From Ignavibacteria bacterium (GTDB lineage: Bacteria > Bacteroidota > Ignavibacteria > Kapaibacteriales > UBA4661): 64,000 nt of DNA. Position numbers and translations under genes: made by a program. Location: the NCBI GenBank assembly GCA_947459425.1, contig CANHDJ010000013.1:1-64000 (forward strand), given 5' to 3'. The notes beneath the pieces were generated by a model. That model did not search any database, was not told the origin of the DNA, and saw only the letters and a program-made list of their open reading frames with translations. Shown piece by piece: positions 26,610 to 34,356 of this stretch (position 1 is its first letter; every line of letters starts with the position of its first letter).

Positions 26610-27590
26610 ATGAAAGCTGTACAATTCGATACCATCGGTGAACCAGCAGAGGTACTGATCCTCCGTGATATTCCCCAACCCACGCCCGCCACAGGAGAAG
26701 TCCTTGTGCGCGTCAAAGCCCGTTCCATCAACCCTTCTGACCTCGCCTTTATTCGCGGTGGCTACGGTATTCGCCCCAAGCCACCTTGTGGTGCGGGGTT
26801 CGAGGCAATGGGTATTGTTGAAGCACACGGCGCGGGTGTTGACGCAACGAGACTTCCTGCCGGAACACGTATTGCGCTCACCGCCTTGCAGGGCGCTTGG
26901 CAAGAGTACGTCTGCGTTCAGGCAGCAACAGTCATTCCCTTGCCAGATGCAGTGAGCGATGAAATCGGGGCGCAAATGTTTGTCAATCCGCTTACGGCGT
27001 GGGCGATGCTGCACGAATGTCGCTTGCAAGCGGGCGATTGGCTTTTACTCACGGCGGGCGCTTCGACTTTTAGTCAATTGGTTGTGCAACTTGCCGCAGA
27101 GCAGGGAATCAAGGTTTTATGCACGGTGCGGCGTGATGATTTCACGGAACACCTGCTCAAACTCGGTGCATCGGCAGTGGTGAATACGGCAAAAGAGCAT
27201 TTACAACAGCGTGTGAAAGAACTCACGGGGCGCGGCGCGAATGCGGTATTGGAGGCAATCGGTGGGAAAGCGGGTGCTGAAGCGCTGGAAAGTCTCACGC
27301 GGGGTGGAACAATGCTGGTTTATGGAATGCTCAGTTTGGAAAATATCCCCGTCAATAGCGCTATTCTTATCTTCAAGCAACTGACCCTGCGTGGTTTCTG
27401 GCTCACCGAATGGATGAAAACCACCGATGCTGCCACGCAACAGAAAGCCGCTTCAACACTCATTAAACTCTTTGCCAGTGGAAAACTGAACGTTACAGTT
27501 GATGCGCAATACGCCTTAGAAGATTTTACAAAAGCGGTTGTCCATGCAGAACAACCCGGGCGAGGTGGTAAAATCTTGATTGTTGGCTAG
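26610..27590 (+). CDS. Zinc-independent medium-chain dehydrogenase (quinone reductase / enoyl reductase-like)
   Basis: A 326-residue MDR protein starting at 26610 (MKAVQFDTIGEP). It has SINPSDLAFIRGGYGI and GAGFEAMGIV, as in MECR-type trans-2-enoyl reductases. The nucleotide fold is near residue 150 (LLTAGASTFSQLVVQLA) and GRGANAVLEAIGG lies near 215. Catalytic zinc ligands are not visible. A likely role is NADPH-dependent reduction of a quinone or an enoyl thioester. It is read divergently from pyrG. Confidence 0.8.
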   Translation: MKAVQFDTIGEPAEVLILRDIPQPTPATGEVLVRVKARSINPSDLAFIRGGYGIRPKPPCGAGFEAMGIVEAHGAGVDATRLPAGTRIALTALQGAWQEYVCVQAATVIPLPDAVSDEIGAQMFVNPLTAWAMLHECRLQAGDWLLLTAGASTFSQLVVQLAAEQGIKVLCTVRRDDFTEHLLKLGASAVVNTAKEHLQQRVKELTGRGANAVLEAIGGKAGAEALESLTRGGTMLVYGMLSLENIPVNSAILIFKQLTLRGFWLTEWMKTTDAATQQKAASTLIKLFASGKLNVTVDAQYALEDFTKAVVHAEQPGRGGKILIVG

Positions 27591-27783
27591 ACGGATGTCC
27601 CTGATTCTTGACTTGGCAGGGTGTGAAGAGGAATCTGTGGTGCATTACGCCTAATTCTGGTTGTGTGATGAGGCACATCATTTTTTGCATCGTTTCCGAG
27701 GCTATCCGAAAAAGAAATCGGACAATGTAGTATTCTCCTCCTTTATTTCTCTTTGGCAAGCATTAGGCTCAGTAACGATACAC

Positions 27784-27825
27784 AAAAGGCTGCACCCGTG
27801 CAAATAAGCATTGGTGCAGCCTTTC
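27784..27825. terminator. Bidirectional terminator hairpin
   Basis: AGGCTGCACC (27787-27796) and GGTGCAGCCT (27813-27822) form a perfect 10-base-pair stem. T-runs lie on the minus-strand side, just past the DUF2807 stop. It can also end transcripts of the dehydrogenase gene. Confidence 0.75.
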
Positions 27826-27862
27826 GTGTGCTGGAAGGAGTGCGATTTTCTCAAAGCAAGAG

Positions 27863-28597
27863 TTAGTCACCTTTTTTGCTGACGCTGCCAGCACCGGAAA
27901 CTTCTTTAGAAACCGTTTTAGGATTGCCGTAATAGCGAATATCACCAGCACCGGAGACGGAGACGTTCAATTCTTCGCTCACGCGCACTTCGACATCACC
28001 TGCACCGGAAACCTCAATACGGGCGTTTTTGACCTGAAGGTCGCGGGCTTTGATTTCGGCAGCACCGCTTGTTTCCACGTCGAGCGTGTTTGCGCTTCCG
28101 CTAATATCAACATTGCCAGCGCCGCTTGTTTCCACGCTGAGTTTTCCGGTTTTGACCGAAGCCTTCACCGAGCCTGCTCCGCTTGTGCTGATGCTCAATT
28201 TGTCGTTATTTACGCCTTTGATAATCAAATCGCTTGCGCCGGAACTTTGAACGTCTTCAAGGTTTTGGGTGGCGATGCGAAGACGCAACTTCGTTTTCGG
28301 TGAAATATTTTGTTTGGTTTCGATGTAGAGTGTGTTGCCGCGAACAGTGGTAGTAATATCTTCCAAAAGATTATCGTCGGCAGTAATTTCGATTGAGGGT
28401 TCTTTTCCGCAAACAACCTCGACATCAAACGCTCCGCCGACATCAATGCCGATAAATTTCGAGGCTTCGCGTATTTCGGTGCGCTCTACGCCGCTTCCTT
28501 TTTTGCCCCAGCCCCACCAGCCATCGTGATTATTTTTGAAAGCAAACAAAATCACCCCCGAAATGAACAGCCCTGCGAATAGTATTTTGCGTATCAT
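27863..28597 (-). CDS. DUF2807 (GIN domain) exported protein
   Basis: 244 residues. An N-terminal membrane or signal segment (ILFAGLFISGVILFAF) and a short Trp/Gly segment are followed by a DUF2807 domain with repeated SGAG units (SSGAS, TSGAGSV, TSGAGNV, TSGAAEI, VSGAGDV), which should stack as a beta-helix. The family is common in Bacteroidota as an envelope protein with no known activity. First 20-24 residues: probably an N-terminal anchor. Confidence 0.85.
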   Translation of the reverse strand: MIRKILFAGLFISGVILFAFKNNHDGWWGWGKKGSGVERTEIREASKFIGIDVGGAFDVEVVCGKEPSIEITADDNLLEDITTTVRGNTLYIETKQNISPKTKLRLRIATQNLEDVQSSGASDLIIKGVNNDKLSISTSGAGSVKASVKTGKLSVETSGAGNVDISGSANTLDVETSGAAEIKARDLQVKNARIEVSGAGDVEVRVSEELNVSVSGAGDIRYYGNPKTVSKEVSGAGSVSKKGD

Positions 28598-28803
28598 GGT
28601 AACACCTCAAACAAAACAAATGGTAGAAGTAGAAAAATTTCTTTTTTGTGCTGTACGGCAATGATGGGAAAAAAGTTTCACGCCGAAGCATTGGCAGGTG
28701 ACGTAGAGGTGAAAAAATAATTGTTGTCTTGGCAAAATACCCTTGTAAAGCACTGAATAAATCGTAATTTGCATTGTGGCTTTTGGTTTTAGCGTGGCAA
28801 AAG

Positions 28804-28832
28804 TTGCGACAAAAACTTCATTAGTTTATAGT
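28804..28832 (+). promoter_or_regulatory. Sigma-70-like promoter for the RRM protein
   Basis: TTGCGA (28804-28809), a 17-base spacer and TATAGT (28827-28832). It lies about 55 bases before the start codon at 28889. The leader is long and A/T-rich, as for cold-shock-type RNA-binding proteins. Confidence 0.5.
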
Positions 28833-28888
28833 TTGGAAGTTCTTTGTGAGATTTTTCTTGATTTTCTACGCTCCTTGAGGTTTTTTGT

Positions 28889-29242
28889 ATGAATATCTAC
28901 GTTGGCAACTTGCCATACTCCGTTGGTACAGACCAACTCCGTACCTTGTTTGAAGCATATGGCACGGTTGACTCATCATCCGTTGCGATGGACAAATTTA
29001 CCGGTCAATCCCGTGGCTTCGGCTTTGTGGAAATGAACGACGAAGCCGAGGCGAAAGCTGCGACCGATGCGCTCAACGGTATGCAGTATAATGGACGTGA
29101 ATTAGTGGTCAACGAAGCTCGTCCTCGCGAAGAGCGTCCGCGCCGTGAGTTCCGCCCTCGTGGTAATGGCGGCGGCGGTGGAGGTTCCCGTGGCGGTGGC
29201 TTCCGTTCCCGCGAAGGTGGCGGTCAGCGCGAACGCTTCTAA
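28889..29242 (+). CDS. RNA-binding protein with one RRM and a Gly/Arg-rich tail
   Basis: 117 residues. A single RNA recognition motif (about 1-77) has RNP2 NIYVGNLPY and RNP1 SRGFGFVEM. The tail is a low-complexity RGG-type sequence with repeated Gly and Arg. Such proteins bind single-stranded RNA and are typical of cyanobacteria and Bacteroidota/Chlorobiota, where they often respond to cold. A terminator follows. Confidence 0.92.
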   Translation: MNIYVGNLPYSVGTDQLRTLFEAYGTVDSSSVAMDKFTGQSRGFGFVEMNDEAEAKAATDALNGMQYNGRELVVNEARPREERPRREFRPRGNGGGGGGSRGGGFRSREGGGQRERF

Positions 29243-29379
29243 GAGTTCTCGTGTCGCAATGCTGAACATTCGACGTACCTGATTCAGGTGTAGATATTCG
29301 GTGCATCCATTGTGGTTTTACCCTCATGTTCTGCTTTCTGAGAGTGTCTTGTCGTCGTTTTCCAGCCGAATGTTTTTCC

Positions 29380-29422
29380 AAGCGTGTGGTTGCTTTTCTT
29401 AGGCAATCGCACGCTTTTGTTT
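29380..29422 (+). terminator. Terminator of the RRM gene
   Basis: AAGCGTGTGGTTGC (about 29380-29393) pairs with GCAATCGCACGCTT (about 29403-29416) with two G-U pairs, followed by TTTTGTTTTG. The 350-base interval between the RRM and tonB genes otherwise holds only regulatory-looking repeats. Confidence 0.75.
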
Positions 29423-29458
29423 TGCCCTCAACTCCAGTCTAAGTCATGCTTTTCAATG

Positions 29459-29472
29459 GTTGACGTGTCAAC
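29459..29472 (+). promoter_or_regulatory. Palindrome (GTTGAC-2-GTCAAC) ahead of TonB paralogue 1
   Basis: GTTGAC and GTCAAC flank two bases, an operator-like perfect inverted repeat 123 bases before the start of TonB1. A second inverted repeat, TTGCGTA...TACGCAA, lies at 29517-29538, and GGACA...TGTCC at about 29546-29560. GTCAAC also occurs upstream of TonB2 (39339-39344). A shared regulator is inferred, not shown. Confidence 0.35.
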
Positions 29473-29594
29473 GTTATGAAAAGGTAATGCCGCCGTCTGC
29501 AACAAGAGTGCGAACTTTGCGTAGAAAAACGTACGCAAGCCGATAGGACATTGTTTGTCCGTCGCTACTCTGTTTCACTTTCTGGACTATACTC

Positions 29595-30389
29595 ATGCTT
29601 TCCGATATCGAAATTCCTGAAATCCACAATGCCGCAACAGCACATAACGGCAATGCTCGCCAAGCAACGGGAGCGGCAAAATATGGAGCAACGGAACTTA
29701 AACATTATATTCCCCAAGCAACCTTTCGTGGCTTTACGGCAGCAATCGTGAGCGCTTCCTTGCTTTTGGGCGGCTATGCCGGCTTTTTAGCTTCCGCATC
29801 GCTTTCCAGCAGCAAAGGACCAAGCATCAATAAGATGAAACTCACGCAGTTGCCACCGCCACCCGCACAAGCAGAAGCCGCTCCGCCGCCACCCACGACT
29901 GCGCCTGGTCCGGCGGCACGTGCCGGAACGCCTGTTCCCGTGCCAGATGCGCTGATTGCGCCTGATATTAAAGATTTTGCCAATGTTGATGAAATCTCGC
30001 GGGCAAGCGCTGTCGGCGGTAGTGGTGAAGACACAGGATATTTGGGCTTGGCAAGCGAAATTAGCGAGGAAGTACGCGAAGAAGAGCCGAATGCGTACGA
30101 ATTTATGGCGGTGGATAAGGAACCCTATATTGATATTGCGGAATTACAAAAACGCATCGTTTATCCCGATATTGCCCGCCGCGCTGGAATTGAAGGCACG
30201 GTCAATATTCGTGTTTTGATTGACAAAAAGGGCAATCCGAAAAAATATATCATTGAAGCAACGGATTCTGATTTACTCAATAAGGCGGCGGCTGATGCCG
30301 TCATGTCGTCGCGCTTTACGCCAGCGATTCAAGGCAATACCCCGCTTGATTGCTGGATTAGTATTCCGATAAACTTCCGTATGAAGTGA
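29595..30389 (+). CDS. TonB-family energy transducer, paralogue 1
   Basis: 264 residues. A short cytoplasmic part is followed by one membrane span (about residues 50-72), a Pro-rich periplasmic linker (LPPPPAQAEAAPPPPTT), then a central VPDALIAPDIKDFANVDEIS segment shared with the two other TonBs of the window, and a TonB C-terminal domain (about 175-264; YPDIARRAGIEGTVNIRVLIDKKGNPK). It should transmit proton-motive force to outer membrane receptors. No ExbB/ExbD is in the window. Confidence 0.9.
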   Translation: MLSDIEIPEIHNAATAHNGNARQATGAAKYGATELKHYIPQATFRGFTAAIVSASLLLGGYAGFLASASLSSSKGPSINKMKLTQLPPPPAQAEAAPPPPTTAPGPAARAGTPVPVPDALIAPDIKDFANVDEISRASAVGGSGEDTGYLGLASEISEEVREEEPNAYEFMAVDKEPYIDIAELQKRIVYPDIARRAGIEGTVNIRVLIDKKGNPKKYIIEATDSDLLNKAAADAVMSSRFTPAIQGNTPLDCWISIPINFRMK

Positions 30390-30657
30390 TGATAGAACGA
30401 GGAGTTACGGGCGGCAAGAAGCCAGAATAATCCTCGTTTGCCTTTATAGCAAAACCAAATCGCCAAGCAAAAGTCGTTCCAATTCTACATTGATAACGAT
30501 TTTTACTTGGCTTTTTTGTGCTTTTTTCGCATTTTGGGCTTCAGAACGGCGTGTCTATGCAAATTCTGTTCCATATTCACGCCGTCATACCCCAAACACG
30601 ACCCTATCATCATTTCCGCTTGATTTCAAGCAGCATTTTACGAAAGCGTCAACAATT

Positions 30658-32508
30658 ATGATTGGTCTCGGATTAGGACTGGAACTGGGCTTAGAGCAGA
30701 AGCTCACCCCGCAACAAGTTCAATATCTCAAACTTCTGCAACTCACGGGCTTGCAGCTTGAGCAGCATATTTCGCAAGAGCTGGAAATGAACCCCATGCT
30801 CGAAGAAGGAAGTTTGGAAAATGAATTTGGTGATGATACGGAATTAACATCGGTCGAAACCATTCCCGAAGATGCGCCGAATGAAGCCGACGACAAAGAC
30901 GACCGCGAGAATGATTTGAACAATGACCTCACAGCAAGTGCCGACGACAATTTTGAGGCGTTCGACCGCGAAAATGGTGTCAATGATGAAGAGCAGACAT
31001 GGGTAGATTTTATTGAGGACGAAGGAAATCCTGCCAAATACAACAGTGATGACGAAGATAGCGAAGGCTTTCCCATGCCGGAAAGCCGCTCAGTGCTTGA
31101 CGAACTCGAAGACCAGTTGAAAATGCTCAATCTCACCGAGGAAGAGCTGGTGATCAGTGAAGAAATCTTGGGAAGTATTGAGCCGTCTGGCTACCTCTAC
31201 CGCGACCTTGCGGAAATTGTTATGTCGGTTAATGAGAAAATTGATGCCCTGAACGAAGTTCGTAAAAAAGAGGCGCTCACCGCTACGCCAAATACCAACG
31301 GCTATCACCATCGCCGCGATTTTCTGGATGATTATCGTGACGACGACGATGGCGATTTTGATCCCGATGATTTTGAAAGCCGCGACCTTTCGCTTGTCAA
31401 AAGAAAAGCCGCCAAAGCATCCGCTCATGCGCTTGCCAATCCTGCAAAGCTCTTGCAGCACGTCAACGTGGACATGGTCGAAGAGATTTTATTTGAAATT
31501 CAAACCCTTGATCCGCCAGGTATTGGTTCCAGGGATTTACGCGAGTGTTTGTTGGCACAGCTTGACGCGCTGCCCAAGCGCAATGCCGCACAGCAACTGG
31601 CAAAACTTGTGCTGGAAAAATCTTTCGAGGCATTTCGCATGAAGCACTACGAAGTGATTATGCGTGAACTCAAGGTCAGCGATGTGTATTTACGCGAGGC
31701 GATCAAAGCGATTCGGTCGCTCAATCCGAAGCCGGGTGGCTTGGAAACAGGCGGTGCAACGAGTTCCATCATACCGGATTTTCTCATTAGCTTTGATGAA
31801 GAAAAAAATGATTTTTTCATTCAACTCAATGACACCCGCGTCCCGACGGTGCGCGTGAACAAAATGTATGAGCAGATGAAAAATCAAGTACGCGAGTTCA
31901 CCCAACGCGGCATGAAAAGCCAGCGCATGAACAAAGACACGCGGAAGTTTCTCAAACAAAAATATGACGATGCAAAATTCCTCATTCTCGCCCTCAAGCA
32001 GCGCCGCCACACGATGATTCGGGTAATGACGGCAATCGTGTATCATCAGCGCGAGTTTTTTCTACGAGGGAAAAACTACGTCCGACCGCTTATTTACAAG
32101 GATATTGCCGAAGATACGGGTGTTGATATTTCCACCGTTTGCCGCGTTGTCAATAACAAGTATGCCCAAACAGACTACGGTGTGTATGAGTTACGGTATT
32201 TCTTCAGCGAAGGTCTGCCAATGCCGAAAGATCCCGTTGTAGGCGGTTCGCTAGGCGTATCGCCTGTGGAAAGTGGTAATGATGACGATGATCGTAATGG
32301 TGGCGACGGCGAGAACGAAATTTCTACCCGTGTTATCAAAGACAAACTCAAAGACCTTATCGCTGCCGAACCCAAAGACAAGCCTCTCAGCGATGACAAA
32401 CTTGTTCAAGAATTGGCAAAAATCGGCTTCACGATTGCGCGGCGCACCGTGGCAAAATATCGTGATTTAGCCGGCATACCGCCAGCACGCTTGCGACGAG
32501 AATTGTAA
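30658..32508 (+). CDS. rpoN: RNA polymerase sigma-54 factor with acidic insertions
   Basis: 616 residues, well above the usual 440-500. The Gln-rich activator region is near the start (LTPQQVQYLKLLQLTGLQLEQHI), the core-binding and DNA-binding HTH follows (DTGVDISTVCRVVNNKY), and the RpoN box is ARRTVAKYR near the C terminus. Extra length comes from acidic, low-complexity segments: about 65-140 (Asp/Glu-rich), a DDDDGDFDPDD stretch near 230 and another near 540. It recognises -24/-12 promoters and needs AAA+ activators; none is visible here. The start at 30658 (MIGLGLGLELG) is chosen over an upstream frame start. Confidence 0.93.
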   Translation: MIGLGLGLELGLEQKLTPQQVQYLKLLQLTGLQLEQHISQELEMNPMLEEGSLENEFGDDTELTSVETIPEDAPNEADDKDDRENDLNNDLTASADDNFEAFDRENGVNDEEQTWVDFIEDEGNPAKYNSDDEDSEGFPMPESRSVLDELEDQLKMLNLTEEELVISEEILGSIEPSGYLYRDLAEIVMSVNEKIDALNEVRKKEALTATPNTNGYHHRRDFLDDYRDDDDGDFDPDDFESRDLSLVKRKAAKASAHALANPAKLLQHVNVDMVEEILFEIQTLDPPGIGSRDLRECLLAQLDALPKRNAAQQLAKLVLEKSFEAFRMKHYEVIMRELKVSDVYLREAIKAIRSLNPKPGGLETGGATSSIIPDFLISFDEEKNDFFIQLNDTRVPTVRVNKMYEQMKNQVREFTQRGMKSQRMNKDTRKFLKQKYDDAKFLILALKQRRHTMIRVMTAIVYHQREFFLRGKNYVRPLIYKDIAEDTGVDISTVCRVVNNKYAQTDYGVYELRYFFSEGLPMPKDPVVGGSLGVSPVESGNDDDDRNGGDGENEISTRVIKDKLKDLIAAEPKDKPLSDDKLVQELAKIGFTIARRTVAKYRDLAGIPPARLRREL

Positions 32509-32538
32509 GAATTACCCCACTCATTTCGCTCTCAGACT

Positions 32539-33513
32539 ATGTGCAATTTTCTCAAAGTCTCATTGTTTCTCTTTCTTCCGATGGTTAGCGTTTCCTGCGG
32601 GACAAAACATTCGCAAGCGCAACTACCCGGCACCCAACAACAAGCCGCTTCCATACCGATTCCGGCAGAATTTGGGCAATATTGGAACGACGGCAAAGCG
32701 GAAATAAGCGCCTACAAGGGCGTACAACTTCGCTACAACGAAATCCGTCCCTGCACGAGTGTTCTCATCTTCGTCACCGAACCGTTTAATGCGGAAAAGC
32801 AGGTCAAAGCGGATGCTCCTGATAGCAATCGAATATACACCAGCGTTTTGAAGTTGAACCACACCAAGCGCTTCCAAACAGGCATTTACACGTATTCGCT
32901 GATGACTTCGGTTTTTACACCAACCCAGCCCGCTATTGTGCAAAATACCGCCTACAATCCCACCGCGCCCTTGAAAATCACCTTTTCAGGACAAGAATGG
33001 TGCGGGATGGTATTTCATCAACTCAATCGGCAGCCCGATAAATCCATGCGCTCGGCTGCCAATAGCTATTTTGAATCGGAAGGCGACAAAACCGAGTCGC
33101 TGCAAGCCGATGATAATACGCTGTTTGCTGATGATGCGTTTATCGCCGTGCGCGAACTCCTGAAGCCACTTGCGGCGGGAACGTACTCGTTCTATCACAC
33201 GCTCGAACACGCCCGGATTAGCCACAAAGCACTCGCTCCGCAGGAAGTGTCCATTGCAAAAAAAGACGCAACGTTGCGCTTTCGTGGGCAAGACGCGGCG
33301 GTCACGGAATGGACGCTCGCAGGCAAAAATTTCGTATGGCTTTTCACGGTTGAAAAGCAGTATCCGCGCCGCATTCTCTCGTTCCAATTCACCGAAGGCG
33401 GCAAGGTCATCGAAAAAGCTGAATTGCAAGAATCCATGCGCCTTCCGTATTGGAAATTGAATGCTAACGGTGATGAACACTATGTACAAGAACTTGGCAT
33501 TTCGGGGAAATAA
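32539..33513 (+). CDS. Lipoprotein of a Bacteroidota family often mis-named as Maf
   Basis: 324 residues. The signal ends LPMVSVSCGTKH, so the mature protein should begin at the lipid-modified Cys. Its segments (YWNDGKAEISAYKG, VLIFVTEPFNAEKQVKAD, GIYTYSLMTSVF, FSGQEWCGMVFHQLN) resemble a lipoprotein family of Bacteroidota that carries the misleading label septum formation inhibitor Maf. It has no Maf nucleotide-pyrophosphatase motifs. Function unknown. The next gene follows after one base. Confidence 0.75.
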   Translation: MCNFLKVSLFLFLPMVSVSCGTKHSQAQLPGTQQQAASIPIPAEFGQYWNDGKAEISAYKGVQLRYNEIRPCTSVLIFVTEPFNAEKQVKADAPDSNRIYTSVLKLNHTKRFQTGIYTYSLMTSVFTPTQPAIVQNTAYNPTAPLKITFSGQEWCGMVFHQLNRQPDKSMRSAANSYFESEGDKTESLQADDNTLFADDAFIAVRELLKPLAAGTYSFYHTLEHARISHKALAPQEVSIAKKDATLRFRGQDAAVTEWTLAGKNFVWLFTVEKQYPRRILSFQFTEGGKVIEKAELQESMRLPYWKLNANGDEHYVQELGISGK

Positions 33514-33514
33514 T

Positions 33515-34354
33515 ATGAAGAAGAGCGCTGTATTCTCAATCGTGTGTGCGCTGGCAGCAATGTTGCTGTCCGTGCCGCTTGCCGCACAGCCGCTTGATTT
33601 CAGAATGGAAGTATTTATTCCAAGCAATTTGAGGGCAAGGGTCGGCGATACGATTACAATTCCCATTCGCGTCCGCAATCTCAGCGCTTCGGCGCAACGA
33701 ATGATGATGGAAAATTTTTCCTTTAGCTTTCGCTTCAATCCTACCGTGCTTATTCCTCTATCGTCCTCGCGTCCACGTTTTTACGATACACTTTTTGCGG
33801 CAAATAACCTCGTGGAAATGAATTTGACGGTTCCGATGAATAACCGTCAATTACGCGACAACGACCTCATCATCGAAATTCCCATGCTGGTTTGTCTGGG
33901 CGATGTCGAAATCACGGAACTTTCGATTGACCGCTCGGCGCTCTTCAATTATACGTTTCGTGTTAAACCCGTTGGAATGGAAGCATTTCCAATTCCAATT
34001 GCATCGGTCATAAGCGGCTTACTCACGGTCGAAGATGCGCGGTGGAATAATCTTTTGCTTACCGTGAACGCCAACGCCAATCAGCTTTCCATGACGATTG
34101 CGCCCAATCCCATCCAAAATTCCAGTAGAATTGAACTAGGAATCGGCACACTTCCATTGCAGCCCGCATTGGGCAATCCGGCGCTTGTTCTGTACGGGAT
34201 TACGGGACGTGATGTCGTAACAATCCCTATCAATTTCATGGGACGCAATACGCTTTCATTACCTCTTCCATTAGCTCGCTTGCCGCGTGGGACGTATTTT
34301 GTTCGTTTCACCTATGGCTCATTCTCAATAACACGAATGATTATGGTTGAGTGA
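33515..34354 (+). CDS. Secreted protein with a type IX secretion sorting domain
   Basis: 279 residues. Sec signal peptide (VCALAAMLLSVPLAAQ), a middle beta-rich part resembling a cohesin-like fold (VGDTITIPIRVRNLS), and a C-terminal Por/T9SS type A sorting domain (IAPNPIQNSSRIELGIG ... GTYFVRFTYGSFS ... MIMVE). The sorting domain points to export by the type IX system and to a Bacteroidota-superphylum host. Its stop overlaps the start region of the next gene. Confidence 0.8.
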   Translation: MKKSAVFSIVCALAAMLLSVPLAAQPLDFRMEVFIPSNLRARVGDTITIPIRVRNLSASAQRMMMENFSFSFRFNPTVLIPLSSSRPRFYDTLFAANNLVEMNLTVPMNNRQLRDNDLIIEIPMLVCLGDVEITELSIDRSALFNYTFRVKPVGMEAFPIPIASVISGLLTVEDARWNNLLLTVNANANQLSMTIAPNPIQNSSRIELGIGTLPLQPALGNPALVLYGITGRDVVTIPINFMGRNTLSLPLPLARLPRGTYFVRFTYGSFSITRMIMVE

Positions 34355-34356
34355 GC

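Noticed and set aside
34351-34356. GTG at 34351 as the start of the outer membrane protein
   Set aside because: It overlaps the stop of the preceding gene, and the ATG at 34357 gives a proper signal peptide.
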